From positions 1 through 44,455 of the forward strand of contig JAKFDL010000069.1 of assembly GCA_036676175.1 (NCBI GenBank): a DNA stretch of 44,455 nt. The letters run 5' to 3'. The stretch is from Methylotenera_A sp036676175 (GTDB lineage: Bacteria > Pseudomonadota > Gammaproteobacteria > Burkholderiales > Methylophilaceae). A program made the translations under genes and the position numbers. Positions 32,283 to 40,092 of the stretch are shown here, piece after piece. The stretch's first letter is position 1. Each line of letters begins with the position of its first letter. The notes beneath the pieces were generated by a model, which saw nothing but the letters and a program-made list of their open reading frames with translations, was not told where the DNA came from and made no database searches.

Positions 32283-34027
32283 ATTTAGAAACACATCAAT
32301 TTGATGCAGTTATTATTGGTGGTGGTGGTGCAGGTCTGCGTGCGTCATTACAGTTGGCGGAAGCTGGCGTTAAGGTGGCGGTATTATCCAAAGTGTTCCC
32401 TACGCGTTCGCATACCGTGGCGGCACAGGGTGGCATTGCAGCGGCGTTAGGCAATGTGGCAGAGGATAAATGGCTGTGGCATATGTACGACACCATCAAA
32501 GGCTCTGACTTTTTAGGCGACCAAGACGCGATTGAGTTTATGTGTAAAAACGCTGCAAAAGCCATTATTGAGCTTGAGCATTTTGGCATGCCGTTTGATC
32601 GTTTAGACAATGGCAAAATATTCCAGCGCCCGTTTGGTGGCATGACGCAAAACTTTGGTGAAACGCCTATTTCTCGTACCTGCGCAGTGGCTGACAGAAC
32701 CGGCCATGCCATGCTACACACCTTGTATCAACGCAATATCCAAGCCAATACACAATTTTTTGTGGAGTGGTTTGCGCTTGATTTAATTCGTGATAGCGAT
32801 GGCGATGTACTGGGAGTGATTGCACTGGAGATTGAATCAGGTGAGATTCATATTTTTCAAGCTAAAACCACACTCATCGCAACAGGTGGCGCCGGCAGGA
32901 TATTCCAAGCCAGTACCAACGCCTTTATTAACACTGGTGATGGCTTGGGCATGGCTATGCGCACAGGCCTGCCGCTGCAAGATATGGAATTTTGGCAATT
33001 TCATCCAACAGGAGTATTGCATGCCGGCGTATTGATTACCGAGGGTGTGCGTGGTGAAGGCGGCTATCTTGTGAATAGCGAGGGCGAGCGGTTTATGGAA
33101 CGTTACGCGCCGCATGCTAAAGATTTAGCCAGTCGCGATGTGATTGCGCGCGCCTCAGCAACCGAAATAAAAGAGGGACGTGGTGTTGGCAAGAATAAAG
33201 ATGCGGTATATTTAAAGCTAGATCATTTGGGCGAAGAGCTGATTAATAAGCGCTTGCCAGGCATCCGTGAAATTGCCAAAACCTTTGCCAATGTAGACCC
33301 GATTCACGACCCGATTCCTGTAGTACCAACCGCGCACTACATGATGGGCGGTATACCGACCAATCTTGATGGGCAAGTCGTGTTAGAAGGGGAAAAACCA
33401 GTAAATGGCTTGTACGCTGTAGGGGAGTGCGCTTGTGTTTCAGTACATGGTGCCAATCGTTTAGGTTCAAACTCATTGCTGGATTTGGTGGTATTTGGCA
33501 AAGCTGCTGGCGATAAAATGGTGGCAGAAATCGCACAAAACAAAGCGCATAAAGCATTGCCGACCAATGCCGCAGAGGCAACGCTAGCGCGTGTCAACCG
33601 CTTAGAAAACGCACAGGGGGAAAGCGTAGTTGAAGTAGGTGATGCGATGCGCAAAACCATGCAAACACATTGTGGGGTATTCCGCTTCCCAGATTTATTA
33701 AGTGCCGGCGTTGACGAGATTGATGCAGTGGCTGAACGTGCGCGTCGCATTGTAATTAAGGATAAAAGCCAAGTCTTTAACACAGCAAGAGTAGAAGCAC
33801 TTGAGCTTGATAACTTGATAGAAGTGGCAGTTGCTACTATGCACGCGGCCAATAACCGCACTGAAAGCCGTGGCGCGCACGCGCGTGAGGATTACAGTGA
33901 GCGGGATGACGAAAACTGGTTAACGCATTCACTTTTTTACAAACAAAACAATCGCTTAGCTTATAAACCGGTACGCTTGAATCCGCTTACTGTGGAATCG
34001 TTCGAACCGAAAAAACGGGTGTACTGA
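32279..34027 (+). CDS. sdhA: Succinate dehydrogenase flavoprotein subunit
   Basis: SdhA oxidises succinate to fumarate with covalently bound FAD. The protein is 582 residues from the ATG at 32279, chosen because it overlaps the sdhD stop; an earlier in-frame start lies inside sdhD. Motifs: VIIGGGGAGLRASLQLAEAG (FAD phosphate), VFPTRSHTVAAQGGIAAALGN (flavinylated His and neighbours), QDMEFWQFHPTGV, VPTAHYMMGGIPTN, and HGANRLGSNSLLDLVVFG. It closes the methylcitrate cycle by using the succinate made by PrpB. Confidence 0.97.
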   Translation: MNLETHQFDAVIIGGGGAGLRASLQLAEAGVKVAVLSKVFPTRSHTVAAQGGIAAALGNVAEDKWLWHMYDTIKGSDFLGDQDAIEFMCKNAAKAIIELEHFGMPFDRLDNGKIFQRPFGGMTQNFGETPISRTCAVADRTGHAMLHTLYQRNIQANTQFFVEWFALDLIRDSDGDVLGVIALEIESGEIHIFQAKTTLIATGGAGRIFQASTNAFINTGDGLGMAMRTGLPLQDMEFWQFHPTGVLHAGVLITEGVRGEGGYLVNSEGERFMERYAPHAKDLASRDVIARASATEIKEGRGVGKNKDAVYLKLDHLGEELINKRLPGIREIAKTFANVDPIHDPIPVVPTAHYMMGGIPTNLDGQVVLEGEKPVNGLYAVGECACVSVHGANRLGSNSLLDLVVFGKAAGDKMVAEIAQNKAHKALPTNAAEATLARVNRLENAQGESVVEVGDAMRKTMQTHCGVFRFPDLLSAGVDEIDAVAERARRIVIKDKSQVFNTARVEALELDNLIEVAVATMHAANNRTESRGAHAREDYSERDDENWLTHSLFYKQNNRLAYKPVRLNPLTVESFEPKKRVY

Positions 34028-34028
34028 T

Positions 34029-34793
34029 ATGGAAAAATCAAGTATGGCAAATAAAGTGAAATTTTCTATTTATCGTTATAACCCTGATACCGATAAAAAA
34101 CCCTACATGCAAGAGTACGATATTTCCTTGCGTGACGAAGACCACATGCTATTAGATGCGTTGATTCGTATTAAAGAACACGATGAAACTTTAAGTATGC
34201 GTAAGTCGTGCCGTGAAGGCGTATGTGGCAGTGATGCCATGAATATCAACGGTAAAAATGGCTTGGCCTGCATTACAAAACTGATTGATTTAGAGCAGCC
34301 TATTGTGCTGCGCCCGATGCCGGGGTTGCCAGTGATTCGCGATTTGGTCGTCGATATGACACAGTTTTTTGAGCATTACAATTCGGTTAAACCTTACTTG
34401 GTCAACAACGATCCGTTGCCAGAGACCGAGCGTTTGCAGAGCCCAGAAGACCGCGCCAAATTAGATGGCTTGTACGAGTGTATTTTGTGCGGTGCTTGCA
34501 CCACCTCATGCCCGAGTTTTTGGTGGAACCCAGATAAATTTGTCGGCCCCGCGGGTTTGTTGCAGGCTAACCGTTTCATTATGGACAGCCGCGACCAAGC
34601 GACTGAGGAAAGATTAGAAAATCTGGAAGATCCATACCGTTTGTATCGTTGCCACAACATCATGAATTGCGTTGAGGTGTGTCCTAAGAAACTCAACCCA
34701 AATGCAGCGATTGCCAATATTAAAGATTTAAAAATTGAGCGTGCGCGTGAAACTAAAAGCGTTAAAAAAGAGATTTCTATTAAGGCCATCTAG
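34029..34793 (+). CDS. sdhB: Succinate dehydrogenase iron-sulfur subunit
   Basis: The 254-residue subunit carries the 2Fe-2S site KSCREGVCGSDAMNINGKNGLAC, with Asp at the third ligand position as in E. coli. It also has the 4Fe-4S and 3Fe-4S sites CILCGACTTSCPSFWW, CHNIMNCVEVCPKKLNP. It starts 1 nt after the sdhA stop; an internal Met six codons on (MANKVKFSIYRYNPD) is an alternative start that fits family alignments better. Confidence 0.97.
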   Translation: MEKSSMANKVKFSIYRYNPDTDKKPYMQEYDISLRDEDHMLLDALIRIKEHDETLSMRKSCREGVCGSDAMNINGKNGLACITKLIDLEQPIVLRPMPGLPVIRDLVVDMTQFFEHYNSVKPYLVNNDPLPETERLQSPEDRAKLDGLYECILCGACTTSCPSFWWNPDKFVGPAGLLQANRFIMDSRDQATEERLENLEDPYRLYRCHNIMNCVEVCPKKLNPNAAIANIKDLKIERARETKSVKKEISIKAI

Positions 34794-34796
34794 AAA

Positions 34797-35066
34797 ATGA
34801 TGAATGCTGAAAATTTGAGAGATGCAGAACAAAGACGATTGGCGTGGCGTTGCAGGCGCGGCATGCTAGAGCTGGATATCGTGTTGCAACGTTTTATGGC
34901 GCAGCATTTTAATGATTTAACACTAGATGAATTAAGCGCATTTGATGTGATGTTAGAACTGCCAGATAACGAGTTTTGGGATGTATTGCAGATGAAGAAC
35001 TTACATTTAAAAAGTAAGGCACAACAATCAATCGTCGATAAAATACATGGCCTGCAAGCCACATAG
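34797..35066 (+). CDS. sdhE: FAD assembly factor SdhE
   Basis: SdhE helps attach FAD to SdhA. The 89-residue helical protein has the family motif RLAWRCRRGMLELDIVLQRF, where the RGM-x-E core is required for flavinylation, followed by DNEFWDVL. It lies 3 nt after sdhB. A second ATG follows directly (MMNAEN), so the start may be one codon later. Confidence 0.93.
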   Translation: MMNAENLRDAEQRRLAWRCRRGMLELDIVLQRFMAQHFNDLTLDELSAFDVMLELPDNEFWDVLQMKNLHLKSKAQQSIVDKIHGLQAT

Positions 35067-35102
35067 ATATTGGCTTCCAGAGCATATGTTTAGGGGTGAG
35101 GA

Positions 35103-36218
35103 ATGAGTGAGCAAACTACATTAAATAAGACCAGCTTAGGGGACTATTGGCCAGGCATACAGCTGTATTACCCGCCAGTAAAATATGCGCCCAGTTTAGG
35201 TATTTACGAAGACATGGCACAAGCCAGTGCGCGCATGAAGAAGCACGCACATCATACTATTGCACATACGCTGGTTTTTGACTTGGAAGATGGTTGCCGC
35301 CAAAAAGTCATGAGCCGCGACTTGCTGCGACAGGAGCTACCTGAGCTACGCAAAGTTAATCAACGCGTGACGATTGCCATCCGCTGTAACTCTTTCCGCA
35401 CTGATGAGTATGAGCTGGATATGCAGCTGGTGCGAGATATGGGTGAATACATCGATGTGGTGATGCTGGCCAAAGCAGGCGAAGTGTATGGTGCGGCAGA
35501 AGTGCGCGATTTATCAAGTCTGCTGCTGAGTGTGAATCCTCATATGACGATCCAACCGATTATCGAGCACCCCAAATCACTCAAAATAGCGCCAGAACTG
35601 ATGCAATACAGCACAGTGAAACATGTGGTGTTTGGCATACACGATTTTTCAAAAGCCATGGGCATTCATATTACCGCTGAAGGCTGGATAGAAGAGCTGC
35701 AGTTTTATATGAATCAACTGATGTTTGAGGCGCGTATTGCAGGTAAAGGTGTAATTGGCGGTGTTGAAACGCTAATTGGTCAAAACATCATGCCAGAGAA
35801 ATATTTAGAGCCGCATGATGTGCGCCGCTGGCTGGATTTGCACGGCGACACTGAATCGCGCGTTGTCTACAAACATGCCTGCCAAGAGGCCGCGATGGGT
35901 CTGACAGGCAAACAGGTGATTCACCCAGGGCATATTCATTTGTGTAAAACTGCCTATACACCATCGCCAACCGATGTGGCACAAAAAGTAGCCATCCTAA
36001 AAGCAGCAATAGAGGCAGATGCTTTGCACGGCGGCGCAATTAAGTTTGAAGGCGAAATGTTAGATCCACCGATGTTTGGCAAGGCCCTGCAAACCTTGCT
36101 GCGCGCACATGCTCTGCGCGCACTTAAGACCTCAGATATGGAGTTTGCAGTGCATGTGTTAGAACAATTGCCGGAACAGGTGGTAAGACAAAACTGGCCA
36201 TATGGAGTATTGCTATGA
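35103..36218 (+). CDS. HpcH/HpaI-CitE superfamily aldolase/CoA-ester lyase (complete active site)
   Basis: This 371-residue protein keeps the full CitE-type set: D60-L-E62-D63-G, R94 (AIRCNS), K124 (MLAKAGE), E155 (QPIIEHPKSL), D181 (VFGIHDFSKAMG) and QVIHPGHI near residue 275. It is longer than CitE, with an N-terminal extension (GIQLYYPPVKYAPSLGIYEDMAQASARMKKHAHHT) and a C-terminal helical tail. I do not know its substrate; malyl-CoA, citramalyl-CoA or beta-methylmalyl-CoA cleavage are options. Shine-Dalgarno GAGGA lies just before the ATG. It comes 36 nt after sdhE, last gene of the gntR-maeB-sdh run before a 134-nt spacer. Confidence 0.82.
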   Translation: MSEQTTLNKTSLGDYWPGIQLYYPPVKYAPSLGIYEDMAQASARMKKHAHHTIAHTLVFDLEDGCRQKVMSRDLLRQELPELRKVNQRVTIAIRCNSFRTDEYELDMQLVRDMGEYIDVVMLAKAGEVYGAAEVRDLSSLLLSVNPHMTIQPIIEHPKSLKIAPELMQYSTVKHVVFGIHDFSKAMGIHITAEGWIEELQFYMNQLMFEARIAGKGVIGGVETLIGQNIMPEKYLEPHDVRRWLDLHGDTESRVVYKHACQEAAMGLTGKQVIHPGHIHLCKTAYTPSPTDVAQKVAILKAAIEADALHGGAIKFEGEMLDPPMFGKALQTLLRAHALRALKTSDMEFAVHVLEQLPEQVVRQNWPYGVLL

Positions 36219-36338
36219 AAATTCATTTTTCGTACGAATCGCCACGTTACGCAGTGCTCGAAATGTTCATGTACTTTGTGTACTTTCCGCTTTCTGTGCG
36301 CTGTGCGCCTTGCGATTCATCCCGAAATTCTGAATTTT
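36218..36338. repeat. Long imperfect inverted-repeat element
   Basis: AAAATTCA (36218-36225) pairs with TGAATTTT (36331-36338), and inside it GAATCGC (36236-36242) pairs with GCGATTC (36312-36318). The interior has a direct repeat GTACTTT (36271-36277 and 36280-36286). The element fills the spacer between the lyase and ligase genes, starting on the lyase stop codon. Its look (AT termini, GC-rich interior) suggests a small dispersed palindromic repeat or MITE-like unit; only one copy is seen in this window. Confidence 0.5.
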
Positions 36339-36352
36339 AGGAAAGTTATTTA

Positions 36353-38017
36353 ATGCAAAAATTTGAACAATTTCCAGAATGGCAATGGCAAATTCCTCGC
36401 CACTTTAATATTGGCATAGCCTGTTCAGACAAACACTTAGGCACACCACAAGCCGACAACATCGCCATGATTGTCGAGGATGACGTGCTTGGTACATTTA
36501 CGATTACCTTTGCCGAGCTGGCGCATAAAACTGACCAGTTTGCGCAACTGTTACGTAATCTGGATGTAAAAGTAGGTGATCGCGTCTTGATCCGTCTGCC
36601 TAATAGCTTGGATTACCCAATTGCATTTTTAGGCGCCATGAAAATGGGGGCAATTTCTGTACCGACTTCGACGTTACTTACCGCAGAAGAAGTGAGCTAT
36701 TTGGCCAAAGATTCCGGCGCAAGTGTGATGGTCACCGATGCAAAAGCCTGGGTAGGCATGGAAGCCTCTTTAGCAGAATGCTTGCCGGACATGCCTAATT
36801 TAAAGCATATTTTGCTGTCACAAACCGCTGATGCCATGCCACATGCTGACTTTAACGTGCTCAGCCTTGATAAAGCATTAAGTGCAATTTCTGAGTGTGG
36901 TACTGCTTATCACACTCAAGCGAATGACCCCGCCTACTTGGTGTATACCTCTGGCACAACCGGTTATCCAAAGGGCGTGCTGCATGCACATCGGGCCTTG
37001 CTTGGTCGTCAGCCTGCTGCAAGTTATTGGTTTAATTATTCAGATGCCACTGATGCAAAAGGAAATAACAAGTCTGACCGCATTATGCATTCAGGAAAAT
37101 TCAATTGGACCTATGTGCTGGGCTCGGGCTTGATGGATCCATTGTATTTAGGACAGACGGTCATCGTGCACGAAGGTAAAAACGATGCGTTAACATGGTT
37201 GAACCTGATTCAAAAACATCAAGCAACCATATTTATTGGGGTTCCCACTATTTATCGCCAAATTCTGCAAAAAACCACAGCGACCAATCAAGACATCCCC
37301 AGCTTGCGTCATTACATGAGTGCGGGCGAACATTTGTCAGACGAGGTTTTAAGCCAATGGCGTGTGCGTTTTTGCCAGGATATTTACGAAGCAGTTGGCA
37401 TGAGTGAGTTTTCTTATTATTTAAGCCAAAGTAAACACAGGCCGATTCGGCCGGGTTCTGCCGGCTTTCCGCAGCCTGGACACAATATCAAATTACTTGA
37501 TCCTGAAACTTTAAAAGAAGTACCGATTGGTGAAGAAGGCATGATTAGCGTGCCGCTGAATGACCCGGGTATTTTTTTAAGGTACTGGAATTTAGATGAT
37601 GAAACTGCAAAATATAAGCACGATGGCTACTTTTTTACTGGGGACTATGCAAAATATGATGTAGATGGCTACATCTGGTTTTTAGGCCGTAAAGATGACA
37701 TCATCAAGAGTTTTGGCTACCGCGTTTCACCTTACGAGATAGAGCGCGTGTATAAAGGCCACCCTGATGTCGCGGATTGTGCTGCCGTGGGCGAAGAGAT
37801 TGAAAAAGACAAGCTGCTTGTGGTGATTTATGTGATATTAAAACCTGATGCGGTCACAAGCCCAGATGAGTTAGTGGCCTTTGGTAAACAACATTTAGCT
37901 GCATATAAAACACCCAAAACCGTTTATTTGGCCAAGGATTTCCCACGCACCAAAAATGGTAAAATATTACGCAAAGACATTAGTCCTAATATTGCAATTG
38001 CTAAATCTTCACGATAA
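36353..38017 (+). CDS. AMP-forming acyl-CoA ligase (benzoate-CoA-ligase-like group)
   Basis: The 554-residue ANL-superfamily enzyme makes an acyl-adenylate and then a CoA thioester. Motifs in order: VYTSGTTGYPKGVLHAH (P-loop, about 200-216), YEAVGMSEFSYYLSQ (about 343), FFTGDYAKYDVDGYIWFLGRKDDIIKSFGYRVSPYEIE (about 424-461), and KNGKILRKDI with the catalytic Lys near the C-terminus. It lacks the ~630-residue build of PrpE, so it is not a standard propionyl-CoA synthetase. Context suggests propionate, mesaconate or another short acid as substrate, but that is inference. AGGAAAG precedes the ATG; fumarase starts 5 nt after its stop. Confidence 0.9.
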   Translation: MQKFEQFPEWQWQIPRHFNIGIACSDKHLGTPQADNIAMIVEDDVLGTFTITFAELAHKTDQFAQLLRNLDVKVGDRVLIRLPNSLDYPIAFLGAMKMGAISVPTSTLLTAEEVSYLAKDSGASVMVTDAKAWVGMEASLAECLPDMPNLKHILLSQTADAMPHADFNVLSLDKALSAISECGTAYHTQANDPAYLVYTSGTTGYPKGVLHAHRALLGRQPAASYWFNYSDATDAKGNNKSDRIMHSGKFNWTYVLGSGLMDPLYLGQTVIVHEGKNDALTWLNLIQKHQATIFIGVPTIYRQILQKTTATNQDIPSLRHYMSAGEHLSDEVLSQWRVRFCQDIYEAVGMSEFSYYLSQSKHRPIRPGSAGFPQPGHNIKLLDPETLKEVPIGEEGMISVPLNDPGIFLRYWNLDDETAKYKHDGYFFTGDYAKYDVDGYIWFLGRKDDIIKSFGYRVSPYEIERVYKGHPDVADCAAVGEEIEKDKLLVVIYVILKPDAVTSPDELVAFGKQHLAAYKTPKTVYLAKDFPRTKNGKILRKDISPNIAIAKSSR

Positions 38018-38022
38018 TCAAG

Positions 38023-39570
38023 ATGACCACTATTAAACAAGCCGATTTTATTCAAAGTATCGCTGATGCTCTGCAATATATTTCGTATTACCATCCGACT
38101 GATTATATTCAGGCATTGGGCGAGGCTTATCAATTAGAGGAGTCACCCGCTGCTAAAGACGCCATTGCACAGATTATCACTAACTCCAGAATGTGTGCTG
38201 AAGGTAAGCGGCCTATCTGCCAGGATACTGGCATTGTTGTTGCTTTTGTTAAGGTAGGCATGCAGGTGAAATGGGATGCCCAAGGTGAAATAGAACAGCT
38301 AGATATTCAGCAAATGGTTAACGAAGGTGTGCGGCGCGCTTATTTATTACCAGAGAATAAATTGCGTGCATCCATCGTAACTGAGCCGGCTGGAAGGCGT
38401 GCCAATACTAAAGATAACACGCCTGCCGTTGTGCATGTTTCGCTGGTGGCGGGTGATAAAGTTGAAATAAGTATCGCAGCAAAAGGCGGCGGCTCAGAGA
38501 ACAAAGCCAAGCTTGCGATGTTGAATCCGAATGACAGTATTGTGGATTGGATATTGGAAGTTGTGCCCCAAATGGGTGCGGGTTGGTGTCCCCCAGGTAT
38601 GTTGGGCATTGGCATTGGTGGCAGTGCAGAAAAAGCAGTGCTACTCGCCAAAGAGTCGTTGATGGCACCGATTGATATGCATGAATTGAAATTAAAGGAT
38701 AAGAAAAACCTTAGCCGAATAGAAGAGCTGCGCTTAGAAATTTTTGAAAAAGTGAATAATCTCGGTATTGGTGCGCAAGGATTAGGTGGTTTGGCGACCG
38801 TCTTGGATGTGAAAATTCTGGATTATCCAACCCATGCCGCCAGCTTGCCAGTGGCGGTCATTCCAAATTGCGCAGCGACTCGGCATATACATTTTGTGCT
38901 GGATGGCTCAGGTGTAGCGGAACTTGCGCCGCCCGATTTATCCAGCTACCCGGATGTACATTGGGCGCCAAGCGCACAAGCGAAAAGGGTGAATATTGAT
39001 ATATTAACTAAGGCGGATATTGCCAATTGGCAAGCGGGCGAGACGTTGTTATTAACAGGAAAAATCCTGACTGGCCGCGATGCTGCACATAAGCGTATTG
39101 CAGCAATGGTGGCAAAAAATGAAACATTACCGGTAGATTTTACCAATCGTTTCATCTATTACGTTGGCCCAGTCGATGCTGTAGGCGATGAAGCGGTAGG
39201 CCCAGCAGGCCCTACTACAGCAACACGTATGGATGATTACACAGAATTAATGTTGGGGCAGCTTAACATGCTTGGCAGTATTGGTAAGGCAGAGCGTGGT
39301 GAAGAAGCACTGGCTGTGATTAAAAAATATAAGTCCGTGTACCTTATGGCTGTAGGCGGCGCGGCTTTTCTGGTCAGTAAAGCCATTAAGAAATCACGCG
39401 TGGTCGCTTTTGCGGATTTGGGTATGGAAGCGATTTATGAGTTTGATGTAGTAGATATGCCCATCACGGTAGCGGTGAGCGCTGCCGGCGAATCTGTACA
39501 TCAAACAGGCCCAGCACTGTGGAAAGAAAAAATTGCGCAACATAAGGTAATCGATATACATAGTGTATAA
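38023..39570 (+). CDS. Class I fumarate hydratase (4Fe-4S), possible mesaconase
   Basis: The 515-residue protein combines the alpha and beta regions of class I fumarase: RPICQDTGIVVAFVKVG (Cys cluster ligand), AAKGGGSENKAKLAMLNP, GAGWCPPGMLGIGIGGSAEKA (Cys), VIPNCAATRHIHFVLDGSG (Cys), then GRDAAHKRIA, YVGPVDAVGDEAVGPAGPTTATRMDDY and YKSVYLMAVGGAAFLVSKAI. Fumarate from SDH is the expected substrate. Class I fumarases are known to hydrate mesaconate to citramalate in some bacteria, which would fit the mesaconyl-CoA genes. Translation likely follows that of the ligase, 5 nt upstream. Confidence 0.94.
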   Translation: MTTIKQADFIQSIADALQYISYYHPTDYIQALGEAYQLEESPAAKDAIAQIITNSRMCAEGKRPICQDTGIVVAFVKVGMQVKWDAQGEIEQLDIQQMVNEGVRRAYLLPENKLRASIVTEPAGRRANTKDNTPAVVHVSLVAGDKVEISIAAKGGGSENKAKLAMLNPNDSIVDWILEVVPQMGAGWCPPGMLGIGIGGSAEKAVLLAKESLMAPIDMHELKLKDKKNLSRIEELRLEIFEKVNNLGIGAQGLGGLATVLDVKILDYPTHAASLPVAVIPNCAATRHIHFVLDGSGVAELAPPDLSSYPDVHWAPSAQAKRVNIDILTKADIANWQAGETLLLTGKILTGRDAAHKRIAAMVAKNETLPVDFTNRFIYYVGPVDAVGDEAVGPAGPTTATRMDDYTELMLGQLNMLGSIGKAERGEEALAVIKKYKSVYLMAVGGAAFLVSKAIKKSRVVAFADLGMEAIYEFDVVDMPITVAVSAAGESVHQTGPALWKEKIAQHKVIDIHSV

Positions 39571-39662
39571 GAGTGATTGTGTATAAAGTCACACAGTAAG
39601 TAGCACCTTAAGCGTTAATATCAGTCATAATTTATGAATGTTTTTTTGGGGCTGACCATAAA

Positions 39663-39968
39663 ATGACAAAACTGATATTAACTGCGTGCATGCTTTTCTG
39701 CACTAATACTTCTAATGCTGAAGACATATTAGATTATCTGACCGACAAAGATGGCAAGTACACTGGCCCCACGGTGGAGCAAAATGTAGCGGTGATGGAC
39801 ACCGACAAGAATGGCTTTGCTGATGTGCTGGAAGTTCGCGCATTTTTAGTGCTTAAACACGGTAAAGATTATCAAAAAGCACTGCTAGACAGGTGGGAAG
39901 TGCGTGCAATGGGCGGTGGCTGCCCAATCCCGTTTGCTAAAGAATTTGTATCAGAGAGTAGCAACTAG
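39663..39968 (+). CDS. Small exported EF-hand-like protein
   Basis: The 101-residue protein has a short signal peptide (MTKLILTACMLFCTNTSNAED; LTAC resembles a lipobox but is followed by more hydrophobic residues, so signal peptidase I cleavage after about residue 19 is more likely). One calcium-binding EF loop is clear: D-T-D-K-N-G-F-A-D-V-L-E near residues 46-57 with acidic ligands at 1, 3, 9 and 12. No second full EF hand is seen. The C-terminus has GGGCPIPFAKEF. It sits between fumarase and acnB on the same strand. Function unknown. Confidence 0.75.
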   Translation: MTKLILTACMLFCTNTSNAEDILDYLTDKDGKYTGPTVEQNVAVMDTDKNGFADVLEVRAFLVLKHGKDYQKALLDRWEVRAMGGGCPIPFAKEFVSESSN

Positions 39969-40092
39969 CTTAAATCGATAAGCTTAATGTTTTGAGTACT
40001 TCAGAGTACATGCAAAATATGAAAGGTGGATGATTTAGGCTGGTTTATAATCCAACTTTACTAAAATTTTATTTTAAAGAGCAATAATTTAC

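Noticed and set aside
33337..33861. Minus-strand open frame of 174 codons inside sdhA
   Set aside because: It is antisense to a certain gene, with low-complexity Ser/Ala/Thr composition typical of a shadow frame.
39571..39662. Hairpin-like GTGATTGTGTATAAAGTCACAC after fumarase
   Set aside because: Short interrupted arms and no T tract; not a convincing terminator.
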